Assembly (NCBI GenBank): GCA_017615655.1
Contig: JAFZZS010000002.1
Location: 129,114 to 193,113 of the forward strand
DNA from: Alphaproteobacteria bacterium
GTDB lineage: Bacteria; Pseudomonadota; Alphaproteobacteria; Rs-D84
Reading direction: 5' to 3'
DNA length: 64,000 bases
Each line of letters opens with the position of its first letter. Positions within the stretch are counted from its first letter, which is position 1. The position numbers and the translations under genes are program-made. This document shows positions 8,077 through 18,254 of this stretch, one piece after another. The notes under the pieces are model-generated. The model was not told the origin of the DNA. It saw only the letters and a list, made by a program, of their open reading frames with translations, and ran no database searches.

Positions 8077-8586
8077 ATGAAAAAGATATTACTAACATCA
8101 ATACTTGCAATTGTAACCGGAATAACAATAGCGAATGCAGATGGTGATAAAAAAGTAACATCCAAGAATTATGTTGATACACAGGTTGCGACAAAACAGA
8201 ACACAATTCCGGTTGCAGGAACAAATTTGGAACGTACTGATACGGGCTCGGCAGTTGTAACTTATACCAATACGGCTGGAGAAATTGGTCAACGTACAAT
8301 ATGTTTTTCTGATGATGATAGGTGCTATTCTCAAGATTTGGTTACTGTACGTAAGTTAAACGCTTTGCCGACTGTTGAAACCTCCAAGATGGTTTGTGTC
8401 GATGCCCCGGATTGCACGTTATGGTCGGTGGTGGATCAAACTGTTAATGGTTCTTGTTTAACACATGGTGATCAGTGTGGAACAATGGCAGAATGTCTGG
8501 CGCTCTGTTGCGAGGGGTTAACTTATAACTGCTTCGGTGCCAATCATACAAATTGTAGGTGTCAGGATCCGAATCATACAAAGTAA
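8077..8586 (+). CDS. Exported Cys-containing surface protein (poly-T promoter family, copy 1)
   Basis: The 169-residue protein starts with a signal peptide (MKKILLTSILAIVTGITIANA, cleavage near A21). TSKNYVDTQVATKQ follows, a segment shared with the gene at 55727. The C-terminal third is Cys-rich (CGTMAECLALCCEGLTYNC and later CRC), which suggests disulfides in the periplasm or at the surface. A C-X5-C-T-L-W signature occurs around residues 108-116. The promoter, 5' leader and first codons are nearly identical to those of the gene at 55727, which points to duplication followed by divergence of the mature part. No known function is recognised. Confidence 0.8.
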   Translation: MKKILLTSILAIVTGITIANADGDKKVTSKNYVDTQVATKQNTIPVAGTNLERTDTGSAVVTYTNTAGEIGQRTICFSDDDRCYSQDLVTVRKLNALPTVETSKMVCVDAPDCTLWSVVDQTVNGSCLTHGDQCGTMAECLALCCEGLTYNCFGANHTNCRCQDPNHTK

Positions 8587-8590
8587 AAAT

Positions 8591-8615
8591 AAAAACGCCC
8601 GTTTGGGCGGTTTTT
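8591..8615 (+). terminator. Rho-independent terminator
   Basis: CGCCC-GTTT-GGGCG stem with a T-run, directly after the surface-protein stop. Confidence 0.88.
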
Positions 8616-8660
8616 ACTTATCACTAATCACTAGTCACTTACATTATCACTAACCACTAT
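8616..8660. repeat. ACTAATCACTA micro-repeat (inverse orientation)
   Basis: Tandem degenerate units (TATCACTAATCACTAGTCAC and onward) run up to the stop codon of the minus-strand acyl-CoA synthetase gene. The orientation is opposite to the copy at 7869-7891. Confidence 0.5.
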
Positions 8661-10342
8661 TTATCTTCTTCGTCTTTACCAAGGCCGATAGTGTTTTTAA
8701 CCGGTTCAATAATAGATTTCTTTGCGCTGTCCAATGTACGTATCAGGGCGCGACGAATTTTGCCCGATATTGTCATTGGTAAACTGTCCACAAATTCAAT
8801 CACACGTGGATATTTATAGGTCGCGGTTCTATTGCGAACATGATCTTGTAATTGGCGAATTAAAATATCGTTACCCTGGAAATATTTATTCAGGACTATC
8901 GTTGCCTTGACCGCCTGGCCACGTGTTGCGTCGGGAATACCGGTAACGGCAACTTCGCGGACAGCAGGATGTTCCAATAACACACTTTCTACTTCAAATG
9001 GGCTGATGCGATACCCCGACGATTTAATCAAATCGTCATTACGACCAACAAACCAATAGTATCCATCTGAATCGCGATATGCAACGTCGCCAGTATGATA
9101 GTATCCGTCACGAAATACCTGGGCGGTTAATTTTTCATCTTTATGATATTTTTGGAACAGACCAATTGGGCGACCGTTTTCTAATGACAAACAAATTTCA
9201 CCAACTTTGCCATCGTCAACTGGGCGACCGCTTTCGTCTAATAACTTTATATCCCATCCGGCCGCAGGCATGCCCATACTGCCAGGTTTAGGTTCAATCC
9301 ATTCGTTTGTAAATAACTGAACGGTGGTTTCTGTTTGTCCAAATCCTTCGTGCAATTTTATTCCGGTCATGTTTTGGAATTTTTCAAAAACCTCGGGGTT
9401 TAATGCCTCGCCGGCGACATCTGCCTTGACCAATGATGAAATATCATATTTGGATGTGTCCGCGTGGATTAACATTTTATACACTGTTGGTGGTGCACAG
9501 AATGATGTAACATGGTTTTCAGAAATCACGCGCCATAAATCGTGCGCAGTGAATATCCCAGCAACATCAAACACAAATACAGTTGCCCCAGCCAGCCATT
9601 GACCATACATCTTGCCCCATGAACATTTTGCCCAACCCGATTCAGACAATGTAAAATGAATATCACCATCGTGTAACCGTTGCCAGAATAGCGCGGTATT
9701 TATATGTCCCAGTGGATACATATAATTATGCGCAACCATTTTTGGCATGTCGGTTGTACCACTGGTAAAATAAATAACCATTGTGTCGGTGTTTTCATTT
9801 GGAACACGTGCCAATGTATCTGGCATAACCTTTAATGCCGCGGCAACTTCTTCGTTAGAAATCAGTTCAACGTCCGAATCGCCAATCGCACTTTTTATTT
9901 CTGAAATAATATGTCCATCATCAAATGCAATAATAGTATGCGATTCGGCGGCATCGATTCGATATTTAATATCTTCGGTCTTTAATTGATTTGTTGATGG
10001 AATTGGAATTACACCAATCTTGTGCATAGCCATCATCAAAATCCAATATTCCCAACGACGACGCAAGAACAACAAAACTGTATCACCCTTTTTTAATCCG
10101 CGTGATGTTAAAAAGTTTGCAGCGGCATTAGACATACGTGACAAATCAGAAAATGTGAAATTAATCTTTGCACCCGAATCATCAACCCAAATAATTGCCA
10201 ACTTGTCAGGAGTTTCGCGTGCAATTTCATCAACAACATCATATGCAAAGTTAAAATGTTCCGGTACAATCGGACGCGCATTCGCAATATAATCAGCATA
10301 ACTGTCAAATTTGTCTTTTACTAAAAACTTTGTTGCAAACAT
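8657..10342 (-). CDS. AMP-dependent acyl-CoA synthetase (ACSM/medium-chain-like)
   Basis: This 561-residue enzyme activates a carboxylate with ATP to an acyl-adenylate and then the CoA thioester. Visible motifs are the P-loop-like YFTSGTTDMPKMVAHN, the EGFGQTET adenylation motif, YHTGDVAYRDSDGYYWFVGR with the hinge, SSGYRISPFEVES, and the catalytic Lys in TISGKIRR near the C-terminus. The usual Gly after SGTT is Asp, a small deviation. The start at MFATKFLVKD is chosen; 36 more in-frame residues upstream are a Phe-rich artefact. It resembles the medium-chain (ACSM) branch more than classical Acs; substrate chain length is uncertain. It is single and convergent with the surface-protein gene. 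Confidence 0.85.
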   Translation of the reverse strand: MFATKFLVKDKFDSYADYIANARPIVPEHFNFAYDVVDEIARETPDKLAIIWVDDSGAKINFTFSDLSRMSNAAANFLTSRGLKKGDTVLLFLRRRWEYWILMMAMHKIGVIPIPSTNQLKTEDIKYRIDAAESHTIIAFDDGHIISEIKSAIGDSDVELISNEEVAAALKVMPDTLARVPNENTDTMVIYFTSGTTDMPKMVAHNYMYPLGHINTALFWQRLHDGDIHFTLSESGWAKCSWGKMYGQWLAGATVFVFDVAGIFTAHDLWRVISENHVTSFCAPPTVYKMLIHADTSKYDISSLVKADVAGEALNPEVFEKFQNMTGIKLHEGFGQTETTVQLFTNEWIEPKPGSMGMPAAGWDIKLLDESGRPVDDGKVGEICLSLENGRPIGLFQKYHKDEKLTAQVFRDGYYHTGDVAYRDSDGYYWFVGRNDDLIKSSGYRISPFEVESVLLEHPAVREVAVTGIPDATRGQAVKATIVLNKYFQGNDILIRQLQDHVRNRTATYKYPRVIEFVDSLPMTISGKIRRALIRTLDSAKKSIIEPVKNTIGLGKDEEDK

Positions 10343-10444
10343 ATTTGTTCTCTTGTTTAATTTTTTTGTGCCAGTAAATAATGCAACATTATGCGTGAAA
10401 AACAAGCGGAAATACAAGAAAAATTTAAAAAAACTAAAAAAAAG

Positions 10445-10472
10445 TTGCAAATGAATATTCGTGCTCTATAAT
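10445..10472 (+). promoter_or_regulatory. tRNA-Pro promoter
   Basis: TTGCAA (10445-10450), 16 bases, TATAAT (10467-10472), about 40 bases before the tRNA. Confidence 0.6.
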
Positions 10473-10510
10473 CGAACCGTTCCTCGGAACGTTTGTTTGT
10501 TGTGTATGTT

Positions 10511-10587
<77 letters not shown>

Positions 10588-10593
10588 TAATTT

Positions 10594-10624
10594 AAACCGT
10601 CGGTTCCCCCCGGCGGTTTTTATT
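10594..10624 (+). terminator. Terminator after tRNA-Pro
   Basis: ACCGTCGG / CCGGCGGT stem with one G-T pair, C-rich loop and a T-run. Confidence 0.75.
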
Positions 10625-10636
10625 TTTCAGCGTTTT

Positions 10637-10646
10637 ATGGTATAAT
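10637..10646 (+). promoter_or_regulatory. Extended -10 promoter
   Basis: ATGGTATAAT gives TG-N-TATAAT 20 bases before the ATG at 10667; no clear -35 is visible. Confidence 0.5.
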
Positions 10647-10666
10647 TCCGTCAAAGGATAATAAGT

Positions 10667-12091
10667 ATGGGCGCAGTAGAAGATTTTTCTAAAGCGGTGG
10701 AATTATTACGCGAGAAAGATAAAGAATTTCAACACGAACCTGGGTATCAAGAAGAGTATAACTTTATTAAAACGGGGGCATCCCAAGCAGAACAATATAT
10801 GCAAGATATGAATAATTGGTGTTTTGTTCATGTAACACGTTATATGCCACCACGAAATTCCAAAGGCCAGATGTTTATTCCAACAACATCAATGGCAACA
10901 GGTTTTGATTTGGTACGTCCAACCGTTCATGGAACGTTAAATCATATTGTTGCATCCAATAATGGTGGTAATTGGGATAATGTGCCATATGTGTTCTTTA
11001 TGAAGTATGATGATGTTGTTAAATTAAATGGTAATCCCCAGGGAATATCACAGTATGATACATTTTTTATGCCTGATCCTGATAGGGGATTGGTTCTGCC
11101 AAAAAACGCATATTTGGTTCGACCATCAGATGAAAAAAGTGATGAATTGTATACAATCGGTGAAAACGAGGCCACGTATAAAACCGAAAATTTTACTGAT
11201 GACGAGATTGAGCGGATATTGGATTTGATACGTAAAGGTCGAAATGAAGCAATTTATCATGCTTTATATCAAGAATACGATAGCTATATGGGCAAGGAAA
11301 ATGATGACAATATAATGTCAGCTCTTTTGAAAAACGATGAAAAACTTATGAAGGTCTATAGAAATTCTAGTAATAAAAAAGAGTTTTTAAAAGGCCTTTT
11401 GGCAGCGGATCGTGATGCCATTATTGCAAGGTTTTTACGTGAGTTCGTTGTAAAATTGGCAATGGAAAAACAAGGATTTAAGTATGTTAATGCATATGAA
11501 GGAGAGGGTTGGACGAATGCGGTTTATCAAACCGCGCGTGAACATGGAATAGAGGCGTCTAGTGGTGCCAAGATACATGAAGCATCTTTAGAACGTAAGA
11601 TGGAAGATCGAGCAAATTATTTAATTTTCTGCCTTGAAGAACAGATGTATTCCGAAGGTACAAATATCGATAACATATTCGAGACACTTAGAAATAATCT
11701 TCAAAATTATGATAATGATTATGCTCCTGATAAAGCAAGGAAAAAAATGTTTCGTCAGGTTATGCAATGTATTACCAAAAATAAACCGTTAGATATTTAT
11801 CCGATGATGCAAGAGGCTTTTGTTCATTTCGTTGACGTATATGAATATAAATGTGGTGATGGTTCGATTCCAGAAAAAATATCAGATTACAGCTTGGCGA
11901 TGGATACAACGTTGCGGCGCAGTGCAATTGTTGTAAAAAATAAATTTGCCCAATGGATAAATTATCTTAAACGCGAATCGGCATATGAACAATTGCGTTC
12001 AAAAATCACAGAGTTTTTAAGTCAGTTTGATCAGAGATCTTTAATGGGTGTGTTTAAAGCGGATATCGCCAGGGCTGGATCTAACAGATAA
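10667..12091 (+). CDS. Unknown 474-residue protein
   Basis: I do not recognise a family with confidence. There is no signal peptide or membrane segment, so it is probably cytoplasmic. The N-terminal third has a patterned region: WCFVHVTRYMPP at about residue 51, TTSMATGFDLVRPTVHGTLNH at about 77-97 and DTFFMPDPDRGLVLPKNAYLVRP at about 131-153. The rest is helical and charged (ERILDLIRKGRNEAIYHALY onward). The first block with HVT and spaced Arg/His could be an enzymatic fold, but this is speculation. It has an AAAGGA site, a short leader from an extended -10 promoter, and lies between tRNA-Pro and mltG, consistent with insertion beside a tRNA. Confidence 0.7.
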   Translation: MGAVEDFSKAVELLREKDKEFQHEPGYQEEYNFIKTGASQAEQYMQDMNNWCFVHVTRYMPPRNSKGQMFIPTTSMATGFDLVRPTVHGTLNHIVASNNGGNWDNVPYVFFMKYDDVVKLNGNPQGISQYDTFFMPDPDRGLVLPKNAYLVRPSDEKSDELYTIGENEATYKTENFTDDEIERILDLIRKGRNEAIYHALYQEYDSYMGKENDDNIMSALLKNDEKLMKVYRNSSNKKEFLKGLLAADRDAIIARFLREFVVKLAMEKQGFKYVNAYEGEGWTNAVYQTAREHGIEASSGAKIHEASLERKMEDRANYLIFCLEEQMYSEGTNIDNIFETLRNNLQNYDNDYAPDKARKKMFRQVMQCITKNKPLDIYPMMQEAFVHFVDVYEYKCGDGSIPEKISDYSLAMDTTLRRSAIVVKNKFAQWINYLKRESAYEQLRSKITEFLSQFDQRSLMGVFKADIARAGSNR

Positions 12092-12175
12092 AACTATTAT
12101 CACCTGGTCTTTGATATGTGAAATTTACAATCATTATTTGCAAATTGAAATTTATTTGTAATAATGTTTCACGTT

Positions 12176-13204
12176 ATGCGCAGACGGTCTAAGAAAATTT
12201 TAACACGTTATATTTTTTGTATTGCGATTGGGCTTTTTGCTATCATATATTATGCAATGTGCGCGTATTCCGTGATTTCAACACCGGCAACATTTATTGT
12301 TAAATCTGGTGATAGTGTTTCGGCTGTTGCATCACGATTGGACAGGCAGAAATTGGTTGTGTCAGATATGGCATTTAAATTTGCGATTCGTTTGCGTGGT
12401 GGTGGTGTACAAAGTGGCGAATACGAAATTCCAGGTGGCGCATCAGTTTGGCGAATCGCCGGGATGTTGGCGCGTGGAAAAATTGCAACGACGAAAGTCG
12501 TTATTCCCGAAGGACTTACTATTTTGCAAATCAAAGATTTATTGAGGGCATCGCCTGATTTAACCGGTGATGTTGAATGTGATGGTATTCGTGATTGGGG
12601 TGCGGCATGTGATTTGATTGATGGCGATATTTTCCCAGATACATATTATGTTGCACGTGGGACCGCGCGTTTGGCGGTTTTAGATTTGGCATATAAAAAA
12701 ATGCAGGGAATAAAAAATAATTGGTTGCGGACACGTCGTAATCCACCGGCGCCACTGCGTGGATGGGATGATGTTATTACATTGGCATCTATTGTGCAAC
12801 GTGAGACACCAAAGACCAGTGAGATGAAAATTGTTGCCAGTGTTTATTTGAATCGTTTGCGTCGTGGTATGAGATTACAGGCTGATCCAACAGTAGTTTA
12901 TGCAATTACTAATGGTTATGGTGATATGCGGGGTGCACCATTATTACGTGGGCATCTTAAAACTGACAGTCCATATAATACATATGTGAATAATGGCTTA
13001 CCGCCGGCACCAATTGCCAATGTTGGTTCGCATGCGATTCGTGCAGTGTTAGAACCGGCAGATACAAAATATTTATACTTTGTTGCCGATGGTCGTGGTG
13101 GACATAAATTTTCAAATGATTATGAGACACATATGAAAAATCATGCGGATTGGCGTGAAATTAAAAAGCAGAATAATTTGCAATTAAACTCTGATAATAA
13201 TTAA
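12176..13204 (+). CDS. mltG: Endolytic murein transglycosylase
   Basis: The 342-residue protein cuts nascent peptidoglycan glycan strands at the inner membrane. A basic N-terminus and one membrane segment (about 12-33) precede a LysM-like region (IVKSGDSVSAVASRL). The YceG/MltG domain contains the catalytic Glu (about 210) in LASIVQRETPKTSEM, then LQADPTVVYAI, DSPYNTYVNNGLPPAPIAN and YLYFVADGRGGHKFS. ATG 12176 (MRRRSKKI) is preferred; ATG 12164 is in frame but overlaps a TAATAA-like -10, and neither has a clear ribosome-binding site. In many Proteobacteria mltG follows fabF directly; here 4.3 kb intervene. Confidence 0.93.
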   Translation: MRRRSKKILTRYIFCIAIGLFAIIYYAMCAYSVISTPATFIVKSGDSVSAVASRLDRQKLVVSDMAFKFAIRLRGGGVQSGEYEIPGGASVWRIAGMLARGKIATTKVVIPEGLTILQIKDLLRASPDLTGDVECDGIRDWGAACDLIDGDIFPDTYYVARGTARLAVLDLAYKKMQGIKNNWLRTRRNPPAPLRGWDDVITLASIVQRETPKTSEMKIVASVYLNRLRRGMRLQADPTVVYAITNGYGDMRGAPLLRGHLKTDSPYNTYVNNGLPPAPIANVGSHAIRAVLEPADTKYLYFVADGRGGHKFSNDYETHMKNHADWREIKKQNNLQLNSDNN

Positions 13205-13217
13205 CGAAAATTTTTCC

Positions 13218-13237
13218 GTTACTATTTGTTATAATTT
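13218..13237 (+). promoter_or_regulatory. Shared 20-base promoter box (OMP 1 copy)
   Basis: GTTACTATTTGTTATAATTT, two changes from the acpP and OMP 2 copies. It is followed by TTGAAA, 16 bases and TAAAAT, and a leader hairpin AGCTAGA..TCTAGTT (13277-13294) also present before OMP 2. Confidence 0.5.
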
Positions 13238-13321
13238 TTTTATTGAAAAGTTAGTTTGGTAAGATAAAATTCACATAGCTAGAAAAAGTCTAGTTCAATA
13301 AATAAAAGGAAAGGATAAATC

Positions 13322-13930
13322 ATGAAAAAAATTGCTTTGGCTTCTTTATTATCAGTATTAGTCGTTTCTGGTGCAAATGCGACAACTAATTATTTCGTTG
13401 GTGGTGGTTTCGATCTGTCAACTACAGATACCGATGAAACAACAATTCTTCGGATTTCACCATTATTTGGTTGGAAACTGAATTCAAATTGGGATATGGG
13501 TGTGGTGGCTAACTTTGGTTACGACGAAACATATTTTCCGAGAAATCATGCTGTTTCTGGTAATGTGTATAAATATGGTGCCGATGTGTTTGCACGTTAC
13601 AAAGTTGCGCAAATGGGTGGCATAAAGTTGTTGTTAATGAGTTCTGTAGGTGCAGACTTTTCGACATATGTATCGGATGATTTTCCTGCAATGGATGGTG
13701 AAACATTGACATCTCTTAGCGCTAGTATAGTACCTATGGTAACATATGATATTACAGAATCATTTACATTGTATGCGCGGTTAAATTTCTTGGGGCTGTA
13801 TGCAGATTATCAATTCAAGAACGAAGATATGGGTGTTATGGATAATAGTTGGTTTTTTACGGTATTTGCTAACTCTAGCGATGTTGCAAATACTGGTGAG
13901 TTCCAAATTGGGTTCTTGTATAATTTTTAA
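13322..13930 (+). CDS. Outer-membrane beta-barrel protein 1
   Basis: This 202-residue protein has a signal peptide (MKKIALASLLSVLVVSGANA). Alternating amphipathic strands follow, and the C-terminal Phe in QIGFLYNF is typical of barrels recognised by the BAM complex. No cysteines or enzymatic motifs are visible. It resembles small 8-strand OmpA/OmpW-size barrels. The 5' region is a duplicate of that of the next gene (same box, same leader hairpin, same AAAGGAAAGGATAA site), so the two arose from, or share, one regulatory unit, although the mature parts have diverged strongly. Confidence 0.8.
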   Translation: MKKIALASLLSVLVVSGANATTNYFVGGGFDLSTTDTDETTILRISPLFGWKLNSNWDMGVVANFGYDETYFPRNHAVSGNVYKYGADVFARYKVAQMGGIKLLLMSSVGADFSTYVSDDFPAMDGETLTSLSASIVPMVTYDITESFTLYARLNFLGLYADYQFKNEDMGVMDNSWFFTVFANSSDVANTGEFQIGFLYNF

Positions 13931-13951
13931 TAGTTATCCAAAATAGATTGG

Positions 13952-13978
13952 TCCCGGCCATTTCGTCGGGATTTTTTA
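13952..13978 (+). terminator. Rho-independent terminator after OMP 1
   Basis: TCCCG / CGGGA stem followed by six T. Confidence 0.75.
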
Positions 13979-14008
13979 TTGTACATAAATTGTGTATAAA
14001 ATACTTTT

Positions 14009-14028
14009 GTTATCATTTGTTATAATTT
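14009..14028 (+). promoter_or_regulatory. Shared 20-base promoter box (OMP 2 copy)
   Basis: Identical to the acpP box at 6122-6141. TTGCAA, about 17 bases and a TAAAA(T) hexamer follow, then the hairpin at about 14070-14091. Confidence 0.5.
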
Positions 14029-14117
14029 TTTTCTTGCAAAATCGTATTTTTATGAGATAAAATTCATATAGCTAGAAAAAATAATCTAGTTCAATAAACA
14101 AAAGGAAAGGATAAGTC

Positions 14118-14897
14118 ATGAAAAAAATCGCTTTGACATCTTTATTGGCTGTGTTCGCTGCTGCGGGCGCGAATGCTGCAAACGTTATCGATGGTAATCC
14201 ATTATATATGCCAAGAACAGGGCATTTCTACAGTGAAACAGCATTGTCTTCTCACTCTGAAAATACAAATATGTTCATGCTTGGTGAAGAATTTGGCTAT
14301 GGCATTAATGATAAACTTGCCATCAGTGGTCGTACATTTGTCGCAGAAGACGAAGAATTTGATGCAATGGCATGGGGCGATATGACATTGAATGCAAAAT
14401 ATCGCGTATTGGATCGCGGTGCATGGAAATTAGATTTGGTCGGTGAATATGGCGTAACACCAATGTGGGGTGATCATCGTCCATTCTTGGCCGAAGAAGA
14501 TACAATGTATGGTTGGACCGCGGGTGTTCGTGGTGGTTATACCACAGCACAATGGACAGTTGCAGGTCACGTAATGTTCACATATGGCAATTCAGAATCA
14601 TTCAACTGGGGTGATGAAGGTATGCACATGTGGACACTTGGTGTTGATGGTCAATACGTAATTGATCGCAACTGGAACTTGGTTGCAGGTGCTGAATATA
14701 CTGGCTATACAGACGACGGTCTTAAGAATGCCGGTGAATGGGAAGTTGAATTGGGTGTAAACTATAACATCGATGCAACGAAGTATGTTGGCGCATATGT
14801 TAGTGGTGGAATGCACCATCATGGCGGTGACAACTTTGATGAATGGGAATGGGCAGACGGATTTGGCTATGGTGTTAAATTCGGTATCGATTTCTAA
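14118..14897 (+). CDS. Outer-membrane beta-barrel protein 2
   Basis: The 259-residue protein has a signal peptide (MKKIALTSLLAVFAAAGANA) and a mature part of alternating strands rich in Gly, Trp and Tyr. It ends in YGVKFGIDF with the C-terminal Phe signature. Many acidic residues and several His (MHHHGGDNFDEWEWADG near the C-terminus) could make a loop bind metal; that is inference. Its strong ribosome-binding site, promoter box shared with acpP, and own terminator suggest high expression. No substrate is suggested. Together with the 13322 gene it forms a tandem pair with conserved 5' regions. Confidence 0.8.
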   Translation: MKKIALTSLLAVFAAAGANAANVIDGNPLYMPRTGHFYSETALSSHSENTNMFMLGEEFGYGINDKLAISGRTFVAEDEEFDAMAWGDMTLNAKYRVLDRGAWKLDLVGEYGVTPMWGDHRPFLAEEDTMYGWTAGVRGGYTTAQWTVAGHVMFTYGNSESFNWGDEGMHMWTLGVDGQYVIDRNWNLVAGAEYTGYTDDGLKNAGEWEVELGVNYNIDATKYVGAYVSGGMHHHGGDNFDEWEWADGFGYGVKFGIDF

Positions 14898-14920
14898 TCA
14901 TCAGAAAGAACAAAATATTA

Positions 14921-14951
14921 AAAACATCGCCCGATTGGGCGATGTTTTTTT
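14921..14951 (+). terminator. Rho-independent terminator after OMP 2
   Basis: ACATCGCCC-GATT-GGGCGATGT stem with seven T. Confidence 0.93.
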
Positions 14952-15040
14952 AGTGGTTAGTGTTAGTGATTAGTGGTTAGTGTTAGTAGGAAGTGTAAGC
15001 GTGGGATACTAACAACTCGCAACTGCCCACTAGCCACTAA
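14950..15040. repeat. TTAGTG micro-repeat pair, forward and inverse
   Basis: Forward units (TTAGTGGTTAGTGTTAGTGA and onward) fill about 14950-15000. Inverse units (CCCACTAGCCACTAA) follow at 15026-15040. No gene lies in 14898-15233; the rest is the rpsL promoter and leader. Confidence 0.6.
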
Positions 15041-15056
15041 ATTTTGTGGATTTTTC

Positions 15057-15085
15057 TTGACAACCGGGGGTTTGCAGATTATAGT
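15057..15085 (+). promoter_or_regulatory. str operon promoter
   Basis: Perfect TTGACA (15057-15062), 17 bases, TATAGT (15080-15085). A leader of about 140 bases precedes rpsL. Confidence 0.85.
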
Positions 15086-15233
15086 AATTGCGCTTTCTGT
15101 GTAAATAAGGAAAGTAAAAAACACAAAAAACGCCGTAAATCTGGCAGATTTATAATTGCGGGACCGCCGTTAAAATAAGTCTGATACGGGGTTTGGTGTA
15201 AAAAAGGACACAAAGAAAACAAAGAGATTTTGA

Positions 15234-15605
15234 ATGCCAACAGTGAATCAACTGATTCGGAAACCACGTAAAAAGGTCGTCGTAAAATCTACGGCACCTG
15301 ATATGATGGAAAATCCGCAAAAGCGTGGTGTTTGCACACGTGTGTACACAACCACACCTAAGAAACCTAATTCTGCGCAACGTAAGGTTGCACGTGTTAA
15401 ACTTGCCAACGGTCGTGAAGTTACCGCATATATTCCGGGCGAAGGTCACAACCTTCAGGAACACAGTGTGGTTATGATTCGTGGCGGTCGTGTAAAGGAC
15501 TTGCCTGGTGTTAAATATCACATCATTCGTGGTGTCTTGGATACCAAGGGTGTCGAAAGCAGAAAACAAGGTCGTTCTTTGTATGGTGCAAAGAAAGCAA
15601 AATAA
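15234..15605 (+). CDS. rpsL: 30S ribosomal protein S12
   Basis: The 123-residue protein sits at the decoding centre. [18 protein letters not shown] and [19 protein letters not shown] are the conserved blocks, with K43-type and P91-type positions as in streptomycin-sensitive strains. First gene of the str operon (S12, S7, EF-G, EF-Tu). Length and start are normal. Confidence 0.98.
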   Translation: MPTVNQLIRKPRKKVVVKSTAPDMMENPQKRGVCTRVYTTTPKKPNSAQRKVARVKLANGREVTAYIPGEGHNLQEHSVVMIRGGRVKDLPGVKYHIIRGVLDTKGVESRKQGRSLYGAKKAK

Positions 15606-15617
15606 TTAACAAGTACA

Positions 15618-15638
15618 TGTGGGGGACCACATGAGTAA
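15618..15638 (+). promoter_or_regulatory. rpsL-rpsG intercistronic hairpin
   Basis: CATGTGG-GGGA-CCACATG forms a 7-bp stem. In E. coli S7 represses its operon by binding the S12-S7 spacer; a similar role here is inference. Confidence 0.4.
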
Positions 15639-15656
15639 TCCGACAAAATCGGGTGA

Positions 15657-16148
<492 letters not shown>

Positions 16149-16172
16149 TATAGAAAGAGAAAAGGAAAGATT

Positions 16173-18254
16173 ATGTCTGTTGGAAAAACCGCCCCATTAC
16201 ATATGTATCGTAACATCGGTATTATGGCGCACATTGATGCCGGTAAAACTACAACATCTGAACGTATTTTGTTCTATACTGGTAAAACGTATAAAATTGG
16301 TGAAGTGCACGATGGTGCCGCCACTATGGACTGGATGGAACAAGAACAAGAACGTGGTATTACAATTACGTCCGCGGCAACAACTTGTTTCTGGCGCGAT
16401 CATCGTATTAACTTGATTGATACACCGGGACACGTGGACTTTACAATGGAAGTGGAACGTTCTTTGCGTGTTTTGGACGGTGCAGTTGCGGTTTTTGAAT
16501 CTGTGTCGGGTGTTCAACCACAAACAGAAACCGTATGGCGTCAGGCAGACAGGTATAATGTTCCACGTATTTGCTTTATTAATAAAATGGACCGTGTTGG
16601 TGGAAACTTCTTCCGCTGTGTTGATATGATTCGTGAACGTTTGGGTGCGAACCCATTGGTCTTGAATTTCCCGATTGGTGCCGAAGCCGATTTCAAGGGC
16701 GTCGTCGATGTTTTGGAAATGAAGGGTTTGATTTGGGAAGATGAAACAGGTTCTCACCCAATCACAATCGAAATTCCAGAAGAATTGAAAGCGAAAGCCG
16801 AAGAATTACACAACAAATTGATTGAAGAAGTTGTAACTTTGGATGATGCCGTTATGGAAGCGTATATGGAAGGCACAATCCCAGATCACGACACAATCAA
16901 GAAATTGTTGCGTAAAGGTGTTATCGCACAGAATTTTGTTCCGGTACTTTGCGGAACCGCGTTCAAGAACAAAGGTGTTCAGCCATTGTTGGATGCGATT
17001 GTTGATTACTTGCCATCACCGTTGGATATTCCGGCTATCAAGGGAACCAAGATGGATAAAGAAACGGTTATTGAACGTCATCCGGATCCAAAAGAACCAT
17101 TTAGCGCATTGGCATTTAAGGTTGCAAACGATCCATTCGTCGGAAACCTTATGTTCATCCGTATTTATTCTGGTAAATTGACAGCGGGTTCGTATATCTA
17201 TAATTCTAACCGTGATAAACGTGAACGTGTCGGTCGTATGTTGTTAATGCATTCTAATCAACGCGAAGAAATCAAAGAAGCATCGGCTGGCGATATTATC
17301 ACATTGGTTGGTATGAAAGAAACAATTACTGGGGATACATTGTGTGATGAGAACAATCCAATTATCTTGGAGAACATTCACGTTCCAGAACCGGTTATCT
17401 CTATTGCGGTTGAACCAAAAACCAAGGCAGATATCGAAAAGATGTCGTTGGGGCTTCAGGCATTGGCCAAAGAAGATCCGTCTTTCCGCGTATCTGTGGA
17501 CGAAGAATCTGGTCAAACAATTTTGGCGGGTGTTGGTGAATTGCATCTTGAAATTTTGGTTGACCGTCTGTTGCGTGAATTCAAGGTTGATGTTAACGTT
17601 GGCGAACCACGTATCGCATATCGTGAAACATTCCGTAAACCCGTGACCGAAGAATATACTCATAAGAAACAGTCTGGTGGTTCGGGTCAGTATGCTCAAG
17701 TTAAAATTGAATTTGAACCATTGGAACCAGGTAAAGGTTATGAGTTTGAAAACAAGATTGTCGGTGGTGCGATTCCAAAAGAATACATCCCTGGTGTAGA
17801 AAAAGGATTGAAGATAGCGCAACAGACGGGTGTTCTGATTGGCTATCCAACTGTGGATTTCAAGGCAACATTGGTTGATGGTAAGTATCACGAAGTTGAC
17901 TCTAATGTGTTGTGCTTTGAAATTGCGGCACGTGCCTGCTTCCGCGAAGCAATGAAAAAGGCCGCGCCAAAATTGTTGGAACCGATTATGAAACTTTCGG
18001 TTAATACACCGGAAGAATATGTCGGTGACATTATCGGTGACCTTAACAGTCGTCGTGGACAGATTAATGGTATTGAGACTCAGTTTGGTAATCAATTGAT
18101 TTCTGCGTATGTACCATTGGCTAATCTGTTTGGATATGTCAAAACACTGCGTTCTTTGTCCCAGGGTCGTGCAAATCCGTATATGGAATTGTCGCACTAT
18201 GACGAAGTACCGCAAAATGTCGCAGATGAGGTTATTAAAAAGCTGACAAAATAA
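16173..18254 (+). CDS. fusA: Elongation factor G
   Basis: The 693-residue GTPase drives translocation. G1 is [10 protein letters not shown]3 DTPGHVDF and G4 NKMDRVG, all in the first 150 residues. Domain IV has [19 protein letters not shown], and domain V holds [12 protein letters not shown]. Full length with a strong AAAGGAAAG site 24 bases after rpsG. Confidence 0.98.
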   Translation: MSVGKTAPLHMYRNIGIMAHIDAGKTTTSERILFYTGKTYKIGEVHDGAATMDWMEQEQERGITITSAATTCFWRDHRINLIDTPGHVDFTMEVERSLRVLDGAVAVFESVSGVQPQTETVWRQADRYNVPRICFINKMDRVGGNFFRCVDMIRERLGANPLVLNFPIGAEADFKGVVDVLEMKGLIWEDETGSHPITIEIPEELKAKAEELHNKLIEEVVTLDDAVMEAYMEGTIPDHDTIKKLLRKGVIAQNFVPVLCGTAFKNKGVQPLLDAIVDYLPSPLDIPAIKGTKMDKETVIERHPDPKEPFSALAFKVANDPFVGNLMFIRIYSGKLTAGSYIYNSNRDKRERVGRMLLMHSNQREEIKEASAGDIITLVGMKETITGDTLCDENNPIILENIHVPEPVISIAVEPKTKADIEKMSLGLQALAKEDPSFRVSVDEESGQTILAGVGELHLEILVDRLLREFKVDVNVGEPRIAYRETFRKPVTEEYTHKKQSGGSGQYAQVKIEFEPLEPGKGYEFENKIVGGAIPKEYIPGVEKGLKIAQQTGVLIGYPTVDFKATLVDGKYHEVDSNVLCFEIAARACFREAMKKAAPKLLEPIMKLSVNTPEEYVGDIIGDLNSRRGQINGIETQFGNQLISAYVPLANLFGYVKTLRSLSQGRANPYMELSHYDEVPQNVADEVIKKLTK

